The translations under genes and the position numbers were made by a program. From contig NZ_PYWN01000062.1 of the NCBI RefSeq assembly GCF_003049505.1, forward strand, positions 1 to 48,639: DNA of 48,639 nucleotides, given 5' to 3'. The first letter of the stretch is position 1; each line of letters starts with the position of its first letter. Below are positions 26,135-35,520 of the stretch, piece by piece. Source of the DNA: Metasolibacillus meyeri (GTDB taxonomy: Bacteria > Bacillota > Bacilli > Bacillales_A > Planococcaceae). The notes beneath the pieces were generated by a model. The model was not told the DNA's origin. It saw nothing but the letters and a program-made list of their open reading frames with translations, and ran no database searches.

Positions 26135-26704
26135 TCAATAATTGATTAAGCGGCCATTATCATTCCACTGACCATACATTTTATTTTCTCTTGTATTTTC
26201 AATAAACTTATTTAGCCTTTTACTAAAAATATCAGGCTCATTTCTATAACTTTGTATTGTATCAATCCTAATCCTGCTATACAGTTCAGGAAAATTAATG
26301 AAGTTCTGATATAATTGGTCATCTTCTTTCAGAAGCGCTTCGATATCTTTATCTATAGTAAAGGATTCAGGTCGCATATCAGGAAGAATTCTCAGTCCCT
26401 CTTCTTTCATTAAACCTAATTTATCTAATCTCCTTACTCTTTCCTTATTTAATTCTGTCCAATTACTTTTTTTCTTTCTTGGAGAAAGCCTTTGAGCCAG
26501 TTCAGTATCTGATATTTTCTTCTTTATACCATCAATCCAACCAAAGCATAATGCTTCCTCAACTGCATCTAGATACTGAATGACTTCTGTTTGTTCACCC
26601 ACGCTCACTATTACCCAACAAAACCTTGCTGTAATTGAATTTTCTTCAAGCCAATCTCGCAACTCCTGTCTTGTCTTAACTCTAATTAAATTCTCAATTT
26701 CCAT
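26135..26704 (-). CDS. YdeI/OmpD-associated family protein
   Basis: About 189 residues: ELRDWLEENSITARFCWVIV, EEALCFGWIDGIKKKI, RLSPRKKKSNWTELNKERV and a C-terminal YRNEPDIFSKRLNKFIENT, the pattern of the YdeI/OmpD-associated family, a group linked to peptide/bacteriocin tolerance in a few bacteria but without a defined biochemical role. The frame opens at 26770, but AAAGGA precedes the ATG at 26704, which gives the family N-terminus. It is isolated. Confidence 0.75.
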   Translation of the reverse strand: MEIENLIRVKTRQELRDWLEENSITARFCWVIVSVGEQTEVIQYLDAVEEALCFGWIDGIKKKISDTELAQRLSPRKKKSNWTELNKERVRRLDKLGLMKEEGLRILPDMRPESFTIDKDIEALLKEDDQLYQNFINFPELYSRIRIDTIQSYRNEPDIFSKRLNKFIENTRENKMYGQWNDNGRLINY

Positions 26705-26926
26705 TTTTGAATATATCCTTTCTAAGATGTTATCTTCCACAATCTGGCCCTTTATTTGATTTATGGGCATGTCTTAAAGGAGCTAGTCCAAAAATCCATA
26801 CGGCTATTTAGTCAAAGTTTAAGTAGATAGAGCTAAAAGTGGGGCTATTTTCTAAAGAGTATTGAACCACGGCACTTTCCTACACATTTATACTATTACA
26901 GTATATAATAACTTAGGGGGTTCGTT

Positions 26927-28297
26927 ATGCTAAAAATTAAACAAATCGATTTTATAAAAACCATTTATGATGACTCAATGTCACATAATATTTTTTCTAT
27001 CTCAAATATTACCTTTTCAAATTATGAGCCTATTCATGGCGCTTTGTTATATTGGTGTCGCAATACAACTGATAGCGAGTATACACCTGAAGGAGATTAT
27101 AAGTTTTTCTATGATATGGCGAATGTCACGTATTTTGCTTCTGTGAAATTTCCAAAGCATGTGCGCTTGACGCGTGATCAAAAGCAGGAGCTCGCCTATA
27201 TATTGTTAGAGGAACGTGGTTCAATCGGATCGTATAGCTTCTCTACGCATGTAAATCGACAAAAATATGATATTCAAAAGGAATTTGAAGCGCTCGCTTT
27301 TCCGGAAAATTTCAATCCGACGATGATAGAGCCAATGCTTAATCAAGTAACGATCAAGCAAGTGTTAGAAATTCAGCTGCAACATCCGTATTTCAGCAAA
27401 CGCTTCATTAGGCAATATATTCAGTGGCGTTCACGTGCGACACAAATGCATTTAAATGATTTACAACCATATTTACATGCAATTAGCTTTGAGCACCTGT
27501 GCTTAACTAATCCATATTTAACAGAGCAATATTTAATCGAGCACTTAGATCAACTTGCAGCAACATTGCAATACAATTATTCCGTTCTAAATCGTTTAAC
27601 TAGCTCCTTTAAGCGCTATTTGGTTGATTTTTTACGAGTACAACAAGTGCCATTAAATGAGGATTTTGCTCATAAGGTAGAGCAGTTTATTGAAGACGAT
27701 CATTTTTATGCACATAAGGAAATTCGCGATTTTGAGTTTGAGGAATTTGAGGAAGAAATGGACTTACAATTTTTCGAATATGATGTGGGACCAAATAAGT
27801 GGAGCGGTAGCGAGCATTTAGTAAAGGGTATACCATCTTTAGCGTGTCAAAAATATGATCAATACGGCTTTAAAAGAAAGACAAATAAAGAAATGGACGA
27901 GATGATCGCTTCATTTAGTGATGTACAATTAGACTTGCTTTGTGCTGTTTTAGAGCCACATTGGCTGCACCGCTATCGCAATCAATTAAATTGGACAAAA
28001 ATTTGCCGATACAATGGCTATTTAGCTGAGGATTTTATTGTTGCCCATATTAAATTTATTGATTTTGAAGCACTTGGTGAGCATACAAGCTGTCAATTGT
28101 CTGAGGATTTTATGTTGAAATATATGAAGCGTTTTAATCATAAAAATCCTGTACCGCTTGTACTGCGTCATTTAACAGTCCCTCTTTATGAGGCGTATAA
28201 AGATACGATTAAAGTAAATTTACAGCTCTTGCATGAATATCGCACCTTAATTGCGGAGGAACAGCTGCAACAGCTTCAACAATTACTGTCGGAATAA
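26927..28297 (+). CDS. Uncharacterised protein with LSEDF-type repeats
   Basis: A 456-residue cytoplasmic protein not assignable to a named family. Near the C-terminus two units spaced 25 residues share a pattern: LNWTKICRYNGYLAEDFI (LAEDFI at 366) and IDFEALGEHTSCQLSEDF (LSEDF at 391), resembling W/D-x-I...Y/Q-x-LSEDFI solenoid repeats known from other uncharacterised proteins. Weaker units appear at 175-215 (HLCLTNPYLTEQYLIEHLDQ). An acidic stretch (FEFEEFEEEMDL) lies near 265. No signal peptide or membrane helix. AGGGGG precedes the ATG, and it ends in a strong terminator. A helical scaffold is the most that can be inferred. Confidence 0.65.
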   Translation: MLKIKQIDFIKTIYDDSMSHNIFSISNITFSNYEPIHGALLYWCRNTTDSEYTPEGDYKFFYDMANVTYFASVKFPKHVRLTRDQKQELAYILLEERGSIGSYSFSTHVNRQKYDIQKEFEALAFPENFNPTMIEPMLNQVTIKQVLEIQLQHPYFSKRFIRQYIQWRSRATQMHLNDLQPYLHAISFEHLCLTNPYLTEQYLIEHLDQLAATLQYNYSVLNRLTSSFKRYLVDFLRVQQVPLNEDFAHKVEQFIEDDHFYAHKEIRDFEFEEFEEEMDLQFFEYDVGPNKWSGSEHLVKGIPSLACQKYDQYGFKRKTNKEMDEMIASFSDVQLDLLCAVLEPHWLHRYRNQLNWTKICRYNGYLAEDFIVAHIKFIDFEALGEHTSCQLSEDFMLKYMKRFNHKNPVPLVLRHLTVPLYEAYKDTIKVNLQLLHEYRTLIAEEQLQQLQQLLSE

Positions 28298-28338
28298 AAA
28301 AAGTGAGAGTATGCATTTCGCTACTCTCATTTTTTTAT
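28295..28338. terminator. Strong bidirectional terminator
   Basis: AAAAAGTGAGAGTA and TACTCTCATTTTTTT form a perfect stem around TGCATTTCGC. It closes the 456-residue gene on the plus strand, and its A-rich left arm also gives a T-tract for the minus-strand MocR gene ending at 28374. Confidence 0.85.
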
Positions 28339-28373
28339 TATCTAAAATTATTGGATGCAATACTTCTTTCCAG

Positions 28374-29699
28374 CTAAAGTATTTTACTCGCTTCTATCGC
28401 TTCCTGAATTAATTGAACGCCTTCATCAATCTTATTTTCTGGGATACTTGTAGTGTTTAATTTGAGAAATTTATGATTCTGTTTATAGCCAGCTATATAA
28501 TTTGTTTTGTAATCGTCTACTAAAACATGTCGTTTAGCCAATTCTTCATAAAGCTTATTCATATTTATTTGCTTGGGTAGCTTGATGACTGTATGCATTT
28601 GATGGTTATCATTAAATTGGTAATCAGAAAAGTAGGTTTTCAATACATCGCGCAGTGTTTTGGCTTTTTGCTGATGTCTGAATACGATTTTATCTTTATG
28701 GTGTGCATATAGCCCACTTTCCATAAATGTCTGCATAATCACTTGACTTAAAGAATTCGTATGAATATCAATGATTTCTTTAAAGCTTTGGAAAGGCTCA
28801 ATCAATTCTGCTGGTAAGACGGCCATACCTAACCGTTGCCCAGGAAACATAATTTTCGAAAAGCTCTTTAAATAAATAACTCGCTGATTCATATCCATTT
28901 CATACAGCGTTTTATAGCTAGTGTTTCCTTCAAAATCACTTAAATAATCATCTTCGATAATATAAAAGTGATACTTTTTCGCATAATTTAAAAGGGTATA
29001 TTTTTCTTCTTCGCCCATCGTAGTACCGAGCGGATTATGCAGCCGTGGCATCAAATAAACATAGTCGGGACGCTTGTTGGTAATTGTTTCTTCCAATTCC
29101 CTCATATTGATTTTATCTAAATCCCGATAACAGGTAACATAATTCAAATGCAGCCGTTCAATCAGATTAATCATCTGATGATAGGTTGGCTGTTCGATTA
29201 GAATAGATTCCTTCCTAGTCATTATGATTAAAGCCAGAATATGTAGAGCCTGCTGCGTACCACTTGTTATCATAATTTGTTCTTTTTTAGTGAAGATTTG
29301 ATTTTCTGCTAATAATTTTTGAAATAAGCTTTTCAGTTCCCCATTACCAGTCGTTTCCCCATAAGTGAATAATTCTGTTTTTTCATTTTGAATAGCGCTT
29401 TCCAAACATTGTGAATAACTGTCTAATGGAAAGTCCGTCCACGAAGTAGAGGCAGTGGAAAAATCATATACACCATTAAAAACAGTGGAATCTGTTTTTC
29501 TAGTAATAATAAAATAGCCTACGTTTGGCTGAGCGTAGATCCTGTTCATCTCAACCAAATGTTGCAATGCCTGCGTTATCGTCACTTGACTCACACCAAA
29601 AATATCCATCATTTTTCTTACAGAGGGAAGACGCTCTTTATATGCTCCCTGTTCGATATTTTGTAGGATTTTATTGGCCACTAATTGATGCTTCCTCAT
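28374..29699 (-). CDS. MocR-type regulator (GntR HTH fused to class I aminotransferase)
   Basis: The 441-residue regulator has an N-terminal GntR winged helix (ERLPSVRKMMDIFGVSQVTI then TQALQHLVEMNRIY, residues 22-58) and an aminotransferase-like domain with VYLMPRLHNPLGTTM, FYIIEDDYLSDFEGN and the PLP-lysine segment YLKSFSKIMFPGQRLG. Such proteins sense PLP or amino compounds and control neighbouring genes. It is divergent from a DMT exporter, a common pairing. GAGGAGGG precedes the ATG. Confidence 0.9.
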   Translation of the reverse strand: MRKHQLVANKILQNIEQGAYKERLPSVRKMMDIFGVSQVTITQALQHLVEMNRIYAQPNVGYFIITRKTDSTVFNGVYDFSTASTSWTDFPLDSYSQCLESAIQNEKTELFTYGETTGNGELKSLFQKLLAENQIFTKKEQIMITSGTQQALHILALIIMTRKESILIEQPTYHQMINLIERLHLNYVTCYRDLDKINMRELEETITNKRPDYVYLMPRLHNPLGTTMGEEEKYTLLNYAKKYHFYIIEDDYLSDFEGNTSYKTLYEMDMNQRVIYLKSFSKIMFPGQRLGMAVLPAELIEPFQSFKEIIDIHTNSLSQVIMQTFMESGLYAHHKDKIVFRHQQKAKTLRDVLKTYFSDYQFNDNHQMHTVIKLPKQINMNKLYEELAKRHVLVDDYKTNYIAGYKQNHKFLKLNTTSIPENKIDEGVQLIQEAIEASKIL

Positions 29700-29764
29700 G
29701 TGATCCCTCCTCTATTTATAGAATACCATGAATCTATTGAAGCAATGCTTTACTTCGGTTTAAT

Positions 29765-29776
29765 TGTATCGATACA
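29765..29776. promoter_or_regulatory. Candidate MocR operator
   Basis: A perfect 12-bp palindrome TGTATCGATACA lies midway in the 144-base divergent region between the mocR and DMT starts. GntR/MocR regulators commonly bind TGTAT-type inverted sites, so this is a likely operator. Confidence 0.5.
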
Positions 29777-29843
29777 CAAATAAAAATAAATTTATTGTAG
29801 ATGCTATTTTTCCTTTATTCTAAAAAAGAAGGAGGAGGAAATT

Positions 29844-30743
29844 ATGAGAAAAAATAGTGCGTTATTGGCAGCTGTCGTTTATTCCATCATTATTGGACTG
29901 TCATTTATGTTTGTTAAAATTTCTTTAACATATGAAGGTCAATTACTTATATTGGCACAACGATTTACATTCGCCTTTCTAGGGTTACTCATATTTTTAG
30001 CAATCAGACCGATTAACTTAAGGTTAAATCGGAAGGAAATTCTGTTGGTTTTGGTGATTTCCCTGTTTTATCCGCTTGTTTTTTTCAGCAGTCAAATACT
30101 TGGACTTAATCAGATAACCGTCACAGAGGCAGGAATCATCCAAGCGATTGCTCCTGCTATAACAGTTTTATTAGCAAGTTTATTTTTGAAAGAACAGGTT
30201 CAAAGAATACAAGCGCTGGGAATCTTTTTGAGTATTGCAGGCGTTGTGTTTTTACAGCTAATGAATAGCTCAGGAGGCTATGAATTTCATCTAATTGGTA
30301 GTCTGTTTATTATAGTATCTATTCTCGCTACTGCCATCTGGCAAGTGTTGTCCAGAATTGCAACAAAAACCATTGCCCCAATCCAAATTACGGTATATAC
30401 GATGTTTATTGGCTTGCTATTTTTTAATGCGATCTACTTTATAAGTGGCGGATCTGCAAGTGATTATGTGAATTCTCTAACAGAAATTCCCTACTTGATG
30501 TCCATTTTATATTTAGGCGTTTTATCTACATTTGGTACTTCTTTATTGTCTATTTATGCCATATCAAAGCTACCTGTTATTCAAGTAAGCATATTTAATA
30601 ATGTCGCTACGTTGGTTACCATTCTTTCCGGCATTCTGATTTTAAATGAGCAATTTCATTATTATCATATGATTGGTGCAATCGTAATTATTTGTGGTGT
30701 CATTCTCGTCAATGTAAAAAGCATGTCAAAGCAGCCCACTTAA
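29844..30743 (+). CDS. EamA-family (DMT) transporter
   Basis: A 299-residue, ten-helix drug/metabolite exporter with two EamA halves: the first (residues 8-135) includes FTFAFLGLLIFL and EAGIIQAIAPAITVLLASLF, the second (150-290) ends GAIVIICGVILVNV. It likely exports an amino acid or related metabolite under the divergent MocR regulator. AAGGAGGAGG precedes the ATG. Confidence 0.88.
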   Translation: MRKNSALLAAVVYSIIIGLSFMFVKISLTYEGQLLILAQRFTFAFLGLLIFLAIRPINLRLNRKEILLVLVISLFYPLVFFSSQILGLNQITVTEAGIIQAIAPAITVLLASLFLKEQVQRIQALGIFLSIAGVVFLQLMNSSGGYEFHLIGSLFIIVSILATAIWQVLSRIATKTIAPIQITVYTMFIGLLFFNAIYFISGGSASDYVNSLTEIPYLMSILYLGVLSTFGTSLLSIYAISKLPVIQVSIFNNVATLVTILSGILILNEQFHYYHMIGAIVIICGVILVNVKSMSKQPT

Positions 30744-30820
30744 AATCATTACTCCTGAAATTTAAGTTATCTGCTGTTTCAATTGATAGGCTGTAAAACT
30801 CCATTCACTTTGTTAAACAA

Positions 30821-30860
30821 AAATCCTAACCACCGTGCTTTTGTGGTTAGGATTTTAGAA
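30821..30860 (+). terminator. Terminator after DMT transporter
   Basis: AAAATCCTAACCAC pairs perfectly with GTGGTTAGGATTTT around CGTGCTTTT. Its symmetry means it can also act for the minus-strand gene ending at 30926. Confidence 0.75.
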
Positions 30861-30925
30861 ACTTATTGAACTATTCTTCTCGTCTTTTTAACTGAACTGT
30901 CGTATACCATGATGTGAGAGATGCT

Positions 30926-32620
30926 TCATGTTCCCTCTATTAATTTCGTTAAATTTTCCACTGTTAATGGCTTGCTGAAATAGTAGCCTTGTACGGATTT
31001 ACAATTATGTTTTTTTAATATTGCAAGCTCTTCAGGTTGTTCAACACCTTCAGCAACAACATTTAAGTTCAAAGCATGCGCCAATGAAATAATAGCCGCT
31101 ACCATCGATTCACCAGAAGGCGTCGTTCGGATATTTTGAATAAATGTACGGTCAATTTTTAATGCGTCAAATGGGAATTGACGTAAATAGCTTAATGAGG
31201 CGTAACCTGTACCAAAATCATCCAGCGATATTTCAATGCCCATTTTTTTCATTTCTTTTATTTTTTCGATTAGCTCATCTGTATAATCCATCATGGACAT
31301 TTCTGTAATTTCGATTTCTAAATGCTGTGGATTTGCTTGCGTTTCTGCTAATATTTTCTCCAATCGCGAAATAAACGTTGTTTCTGCAATATGGATGGGC
31401 GAAATATTCACTGCAACACGTAAATTACTATTATATGTTTCGTTCCATTTTTTAATTTGCGCGGTTGCTTGACGTAATACCCATTCCCCAATCGCCGTTA
31501 TTAAACCACACTGCTCAGCGAAAGGAATAAATTGATCTGGTGGCATGAAACCTAATTCTTCATCATTCCAACGAATCAATGCCTCCATCCCTGTCATTGT
31601 ATTATCCTGGATATTATATTTCGGCTGGTAATGGAGCTCAAAGGCATCGTCTCGTATAGCTTGATGTATTTTTGTTTCAAGATGCAGCCAGCGATCATCG
31701 ATACCTTTCATATTCGATTCAAATACAACGTAGCTATTTCTACTCTTGTGCTTTGCCGCATACATCGCAATATCTGCACAGCGTAGCAATTTGGATATCG
31801 TATTGCCATGATCCGGAAATATACTAATGCCCATGCTGACGCTTATATAAAATTCATAGTCATAAAAGCTAAAACTCTCTTTACAAGTATTGATAATTTT
31901 TTGTGCGGCTTGTTTAATTTGCGAAATATCATTTAAAATATAAACAAATTCATCACCATTTAGTCGAAAAACAGCATCTTTTTCGTCATCAATATGACTT
32001 AAGCGCTTCGCAAAAGCCTGTAAGAACATATCTCCCACTTTATGTCCAAGCCCATCATTGATATTTTTAAAGCGATTAATATCAATAAAAAACAGGGCAA
32101 ATTGTGCTTGATTTTTTTCCGCAATCTCCATGCGCTTTTCCAATGTTTTCAGTAGGCTACGTCGGTTTGGTAAGCCTGTTAAATCATCGTGAAAAGCAAA
32201 ATGCGTATATTTTTTTATATTTTTTTGAGCTGTTATATCCGTACGTATCGAAATGTATTGATATGGTTTTCCCTTGTCATTTAAAAATGGAACAATCGTT
32301 GTTTGTACCCAGTAAAGCGTACCATCTTTAGCTCTGTTACAAACTTCCCCGCTCCATGTTTCCCCTTTGCCAATCGTGCGCCATAATTCTTTAAAAAAAG
32401 CTTTGGAATGATGTCCAGAATTTAAAATACGGTGATCTTGTCCAATTAGTTCAGAACGACTATATTTGGAAATTTGGCAAAAGCGATCATTCACGTTCGT
32501 GATGACCCCTTTACCATCTGTTACAGCCACAATTGCTGATTGATCTAATGCCGCTTTTATATCTTTAAGCTCCTCATAGGTAAGCTCCATATTCGTTAAA
32601 ATATGAGAGTCATTCGTCAT
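30926..32620 (-). CDS. PAS-GGDEF-EAL cyclic-di-GMP protein
   Basis: A 564-residue soluble protein. Residues 20-135 are a PAS domain plus PAC ([32 protein letters not shown]). Residues 140-300 are a GGDEF domain ([12 protein letters not shown]) whose active-site motif reads RLNGDEF, with Asn in place of the first Gly. Residues 315-560 are an EAL domain with its motifs intact ([54 protein letters not shown]). A phosphodiesterase that lowers c-di-GMP is therefore more certain than synthesis. No membrane segment is seen, so the signal is probably cytoplasmic (redox, oxygen or ligand). GGGGAG precedes the ATG. Confidence 0.92.
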   Translation of the reverse strand: MTNDSHILTNMELTYEELKDIKAALDQSAIVAVTDGKGVITNVNDRFCQISKYSRSELIGQDHRILNSGHHSKAFFKELWRTIGKGETWSGEVCNRAKDGTLYWVQTTIVPFLNDKGKPYQYISIRTDITAQKNIKKYTHFAFHDDLTGLPNRRSLLKTLEKRMEIAEKNQAQFALFFIDINRFKNINDGLGHKVGDMFLQAFAKRLSHIDDEKDAVFRLNGDEFVYILNDISQIKQAAQKIINTCKESFSFYDYEFYISVSMGISIFPDHGNTISKLLRCADIAMYAAKHKSRNSYVVFESNMKGIDDRWLHLETKIHQAIRDDAFELHYQPKYNIQDNTMTGMEALIRWNDEELGFMPPDQFIPFAEQCGLITAIGEWVLRQATAQIKKWNETYNSNLRVAVNISPIHIAETTFISRLEKILAETQANPQHLEIEITEMSMMDYTDELIEKIKEMKKMGIEISLDDFGTGYASLSYLRQFPFDALKIDRTFIQNIRTTPSGESMVAAIISLAHALNLNVVAEGVEQPEELAILKKHNCKSVQGYYFSKPLTVENLTKLIEGT

Positions 32621-32669
32621 TATAAGTTTCTCCCCGTTCCTAAGTTACTCAACTATCGAGATATCTAGA

Positions 32670-32825
32670 TCAATTACGTCTCGGCTAACCCTCGTCTAGA
32701 TTTTTTCAAGAGAAGTTAACCACAGTTAACTCACCTGCACCGTGCAGGGACCCCTTTCAAAATCTATGACATTCGTTGGAGGCTTTATCTTGATTTAGGT
32801 TTAGATAAATGCTGAATCAAGGTAA
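32670..32825. repeat. Dispersed structured repeat, copy 4
   Basis: It lies just upstream of the c-di-GMP gene. Hairpin 1 has lost its right arm (AATTACGTCTCGG then divergent). The long-range stem has TAGATTTT with AAAATCTA, where other copies have CAGATTTT with AAAATCTG: a compensatory C-G to T-A change. The inner part has GTTAAC...GTTAAC and CCTGCA-CC-GTGCAGG as in copy 3, then TTGATTTAG...CTGAATCAA. No gene lies in 32621-33093 apart from this. Confidence 0.7.
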
Positions 32826-33019
32826 AAATACACTATATATAAGTATAATCTATTGCCTTTGTACTATTCAATAGCGATTTGAATGTGAGTTTTATATTCA
32901 TAATAGTCAGTCGATTGCATAGACTTAATATGGAATTTTAAAAATATATAGGGACTTAATTTAACAATAATTATATTATGTAAACTTTATTGATGAAAGA
33001 ATTTTCTGAAATAAATTGC

Positions 33020-33048
33020 TTGACATACAAATTCAACTGTACTATATT
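33020..33048 (+). promoter_or_regulatory. Near-consensus sigma-A promoter
   Basis: TTGACA (33020-33025), a 17-base spacer, then TATATT (33043-33048), 46 bases before the start of the small protein gene. A second TATAAT is at 33071-33076 close to the ribosome binding site, without a clear -35. Confidence 0.8.
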
Positions 33049-33093
33049 ATATTTATAAAATTAATTCTGTTATAATACAAAGGAGTGGTATTC

Positions 33094-33249
33094 ATGTCGA
33101 TGTACCGTGAAGGGTATGAGCATTATTTAGAAAAGTGTGAGCAATTTGGAGTAGAGCCTGTTAATTTCCATTTTTATTTATTGCAGTTATCTCAAGAACA
33201 GCTTACTTCATTGACAGAGCAGGCACGCACACTGCGAGCGGGTATTTAA
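33094..33249 (+). CDS. 51-residue small protein, unknown function
   Basis: The ATG at 33094 is preceded by AAAGGAGTGG and a strong promoter, which makes this a real gene despite its size. The predicted protein is soluble and mixed helical, with residues such as MYREGYEHYLEKCEQFG, then FHFYLLQLSQEQLTSLTEQA and a single Cys. There is no signal peptide or membrane helix. It is followed by a strong terminator, so it is a single-gene transcript. I do not recognise the family; a helical adaptor or regulatory role is possible only by analogy. Confidence 0.75.
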   Translation: MSMYREGYEHYLEKCEQFGVEPVNFHFYLLQLSQEQLTSLTEQARTLRAGI

Positions 33250-33283
33250 TATGAATAATCCCGCCGTCGCCCAACAAAAATAA

Positions 33284-33327
33284 ACCAAACTTTATGATTC
33301 GGTGCATAAAGTTTGGTTTTTATTTAG
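33284..33327. terminator. Bidirectional terminator
   Basis: AAACCAAACTTTATG and CATAAAGTTTGGTTT form a perfect 15-bp stem around ATTCGGTG, followed by TTTATTT. It ends the small-protein transcript and, on the minus strand, the tyrosine-recombinase operon whose stop codon (33324) is inside the right end. Confidence 0.85.
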
Positions 33328-34292
33328 CGTAAATTATTTAATGGATTATTCTCCATTACTTCTTGAATTTGTTCATCCTCAATATGTGTATAAATTTGCG
33401 TTGTCGCAACGCTTGAATGCCCCAATATATGCTGTAAACTACGAATATCGGCGCCAGCACGATACATTAATGTCGCAGATGTATGGCGCAGCTTGTGCGG
33501 TGTCAGCTTTTCTTTATTCAATGTTGCCTTATTTAACCGCTTGACAATTTTAGCAATCGACTGCCGTGCAAAGCGCGTCCCCTTTTGCGATACGAAAAGC
33601 GGCTCTGCTCCTTCTCCTTTATACGTATGACGTGTCAGCAAGTATGCTTGCAATGCCTCGTAGCAGCTTTCGTTCATAAATACGATGCGCTCCTTATTTC
33701 CTTTTCCAACGACCGTAATATGACGCCCTTGAATTGATTGTAAATTCAATGAGCAAAGCTCCGTTACACGAATACCTAGATTCAAGAAAAATATCATCAT
33801 ACAATAATCTCGCTCGCTATACTGCTGCATTGTTGTAGCAGCAATAAATTGCTGCGCCTCCTGCAAATTCAAATACACAGGTGTCTTCCGTCCGATTTTC
33901 GGTGTTTCTAACTCATCGGCTGGGTTTTCTTCTATTAAACGGCGCTTGCCCTTCAAATATTTGAAGAAGGATTTCAATGTCGCCACTTTACGCGCACGAG
34001 CTGCTGGTGAATTTCCTCTCTGCACTTCGCAATATTCCATAAATAAATATAAATCTTCGAGCGTAATTTCTTTAATTTTATCAAGCGTAACATCTGAAAT
34101 ATTGATCTTTTGTAAATCAGCAATCGCGATATCTTGCTCGATTGCCTTTAAAAATCTAAAAAACAGCACTAAATCATATTCATATTCTTTACGCGTTCGC
34201 TGTGATTTTCCTGTAATGGTCGTTAAATAAACTAAAAAATCTTTTAAAATTTTCGGGAGCACAACATTCACCTCCTCCTCAGTATACAGCAC
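33324..34292 (-). CDS. Tyrosine-type site-specific recombinase (XerC/D-like)
   Basis: A 322-residue recombinase. Residues 10-115 form the SAM-like core-binding domain and 135-315 the catalytic domain, with all active-site residues present: Arg in LGIRVTELCSL, Lys in VVGKGNKERIVF, HKLRHTSATLM, the ILGHSS His and the nucleophile Tyr in TTQIYTHI. It overlaps the end of the upstream MFS gene by 14 bases and so is cotranscribed behind the T-box. No att sites or other mobile genes are visible, so it may act as a Xer-type enzyme; the chromosomal dif partner cannot be told from this window. Confidence 0.88.
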   Translation of the reverse strand: MLYTEEEVNVVLPKILKDFLVYLTTITGKSQRTRKEYEYDLVLFFRFLKAIEQDIAIADLQKINISDVTLDKIKEITLEDLYLFMEYCEVQRGNSPAARARKVATLKSFFKYLKGKRRLIEENPADELETPKIGRKTPVYLNLQEAQQFIAATTMQQYSERDYCMMIFFLNLGIRVTELCSLNLQSIQGRHITVVGKGNKERIVFMNESCYEALQAYLLTRHTYKGEGAEPLFVSQKGTRFARQSIAKIVKRLNKATLNKEKLTPHKLRHTSATLMYRAGADIRSLQHILGHSSVATTQIYTHIEDEQIQEVMENNPLNNLR

Positions 34293-35454
34293 TTCGACGC
34301 TTGATGTAATAAGCTCCGTATAATAATGTAAGCCCCCATAACAAGCCGATGCCTAATAATATGAGCACGCGTAATGATAAAATTTGCGTTCCAACACTAA
34401 ATAATACCAAAGCTATGAGTGTACCAATCGCTTCAATTAGGCCAAAAATAGCGGTAAACCTTCCTAAAATCATGACTGGCAATGCTTTTTGAATATACGT
34501 TGTAAAACCAACATTTACAAAGCTAGTGGCAAAGGATAAAATGAAAAATCCGAGCGCGGCCATCCACCAATGTTGAGCTAGCCCATATAATAAATAGCCA
34601 ACACTCGCAAACAGCACGCCATAAAACATAGCTGCTAACGGCTTGACTAGCCATTTTATATTACAAATTGAACCAGCAATAAACCCGACACCCGCTACGC
34701 TTACCAAGAGCCCATAAGCGCTTTCTGAGAGCTGCAATGTCCCCGTAGCAAAGGCTGCCTCTAGCGAATCAATCGCCGTTAAACAAACAATCAAAAGAGC
34801 ATTCAAAATGAAAATAAAACAAATCGCAAGGTGCTTGCGTGCGTATAAATATACAGCATGCCAATCAGACTGAATTGTCACAAACGTAACTCGCTCTTGT
34901 TTTATTGCCCCGCTTATATTAGGGCATTTTCCAAGGAACAGTGCCGCTACTATTAGAGCGATGCTATTTGCGGCAATTGCTAGGCTTGCTGTACCGATAA
35001 AGAAAAATGCGCCAGCAATCATCGGACCTATTATAAATCCAGAGGACTGTGTCATACTTCGCCAAGCATTAAATCGTTGGCGCTCATTTTCAGGAATCAC
35101 TTTCGTTGAATAAACAAAGACGGCATTCGCATAAATGGCTGTCAATAATTGAATGCAAAATGTCAATGCATAAATTGCTGCCATATGCATCGTCATAACG
35201 AGCAGCAGCATCAACACAGCCCGTAAAAGATGTAAATAAATAAGCAATTTTTTAATATTGACGCGGTCAATAAAAGATCCCACCCAGCTATTCGTTACGA
35301 GCATCGCAATCGGAATAAACATATAAAGAATCGTAACACTTGCTGGTGAATTGGTAATCGCTAAAACGATGAGATTCAAGGCAATAAAATAAACCCACTC
35401 ACCAATATTGGCAATAAAAAAACTAATGAGTAAATAGATTTTCGTTCGTGTCAT
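34279..35454 (-). CDS. MFS transporter controlled by an alanine-type T-box
   Basis: The 391-residue, 12-helix transporter resembles the MFS_3 / enterobactin-exporter-like group (start ISFFIANIGEWVYFIALNLI, WVGSFIDRVNIKKLLIYLHL as motif A, FNAWRSMTQSSGFIIGPMIA in the middle). The ATG follows AAGGAGGAGA. A full T-box leader lies directly upstream, so expression should rise when a tRNA is uncharged; the specifier suggests alanine. The cargo is not known: amino-acid or peptide movement would fit the regulation, drug export would fit the family. Confidence 0.85.
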   Translation of the reverse strand: MTRTKIYLLISFFIANIGEWVYFIALNLIVLAITNSPASVTILYMFIPIAMLVTNSWVGSFIDRVNIKKLLIYLHLLRAVLMLLLVMTMHMAAIYALTFCIQLLTAIYANAVFVYSTKVIPENERQRFNAWRSMTQSSGFIIGPMIAGAFFFIGTASLAIAANSIALIVAALFLGKCPNISGAIKQERVTFVTIQSDWHAVYLYARKHLAICFIFILNALLIVCLTAIDSLEAAFATGTLQLSESAYGLLVSVAGVGFIAGSICNIKWLVKPLAAMFYGVLFASVGYLLYGLAQHWWMAALGFFILSFATSFVNVGFTTYIQKALPVMILGRFTAIFGLIEAIGTLIALVLFSVGTQILSLRVLILLGIGLLWGLTLLYGAYYIKRRSAVY

Positions 35455-35479
35455 AAAGTCTCCTCCTTATTTTTGGCAA

Positions 35480-35520
35480 TAAAAAAATCCCACCCCCTAA
35501 GATCTTCATCTTAGGGACGG
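35480..35520 (-). terminator. T-box terminator hairpin
   Basis: On the minus strand CCCTAAGAT and ATCTTAGGG pair around GAAG, flanked by CCGTCC and GGGTGGG, with TTTTTTT behind it. The left arm overlaps the antiterminator region, the usual mutually exclusive layout. Confidence 0.88.
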
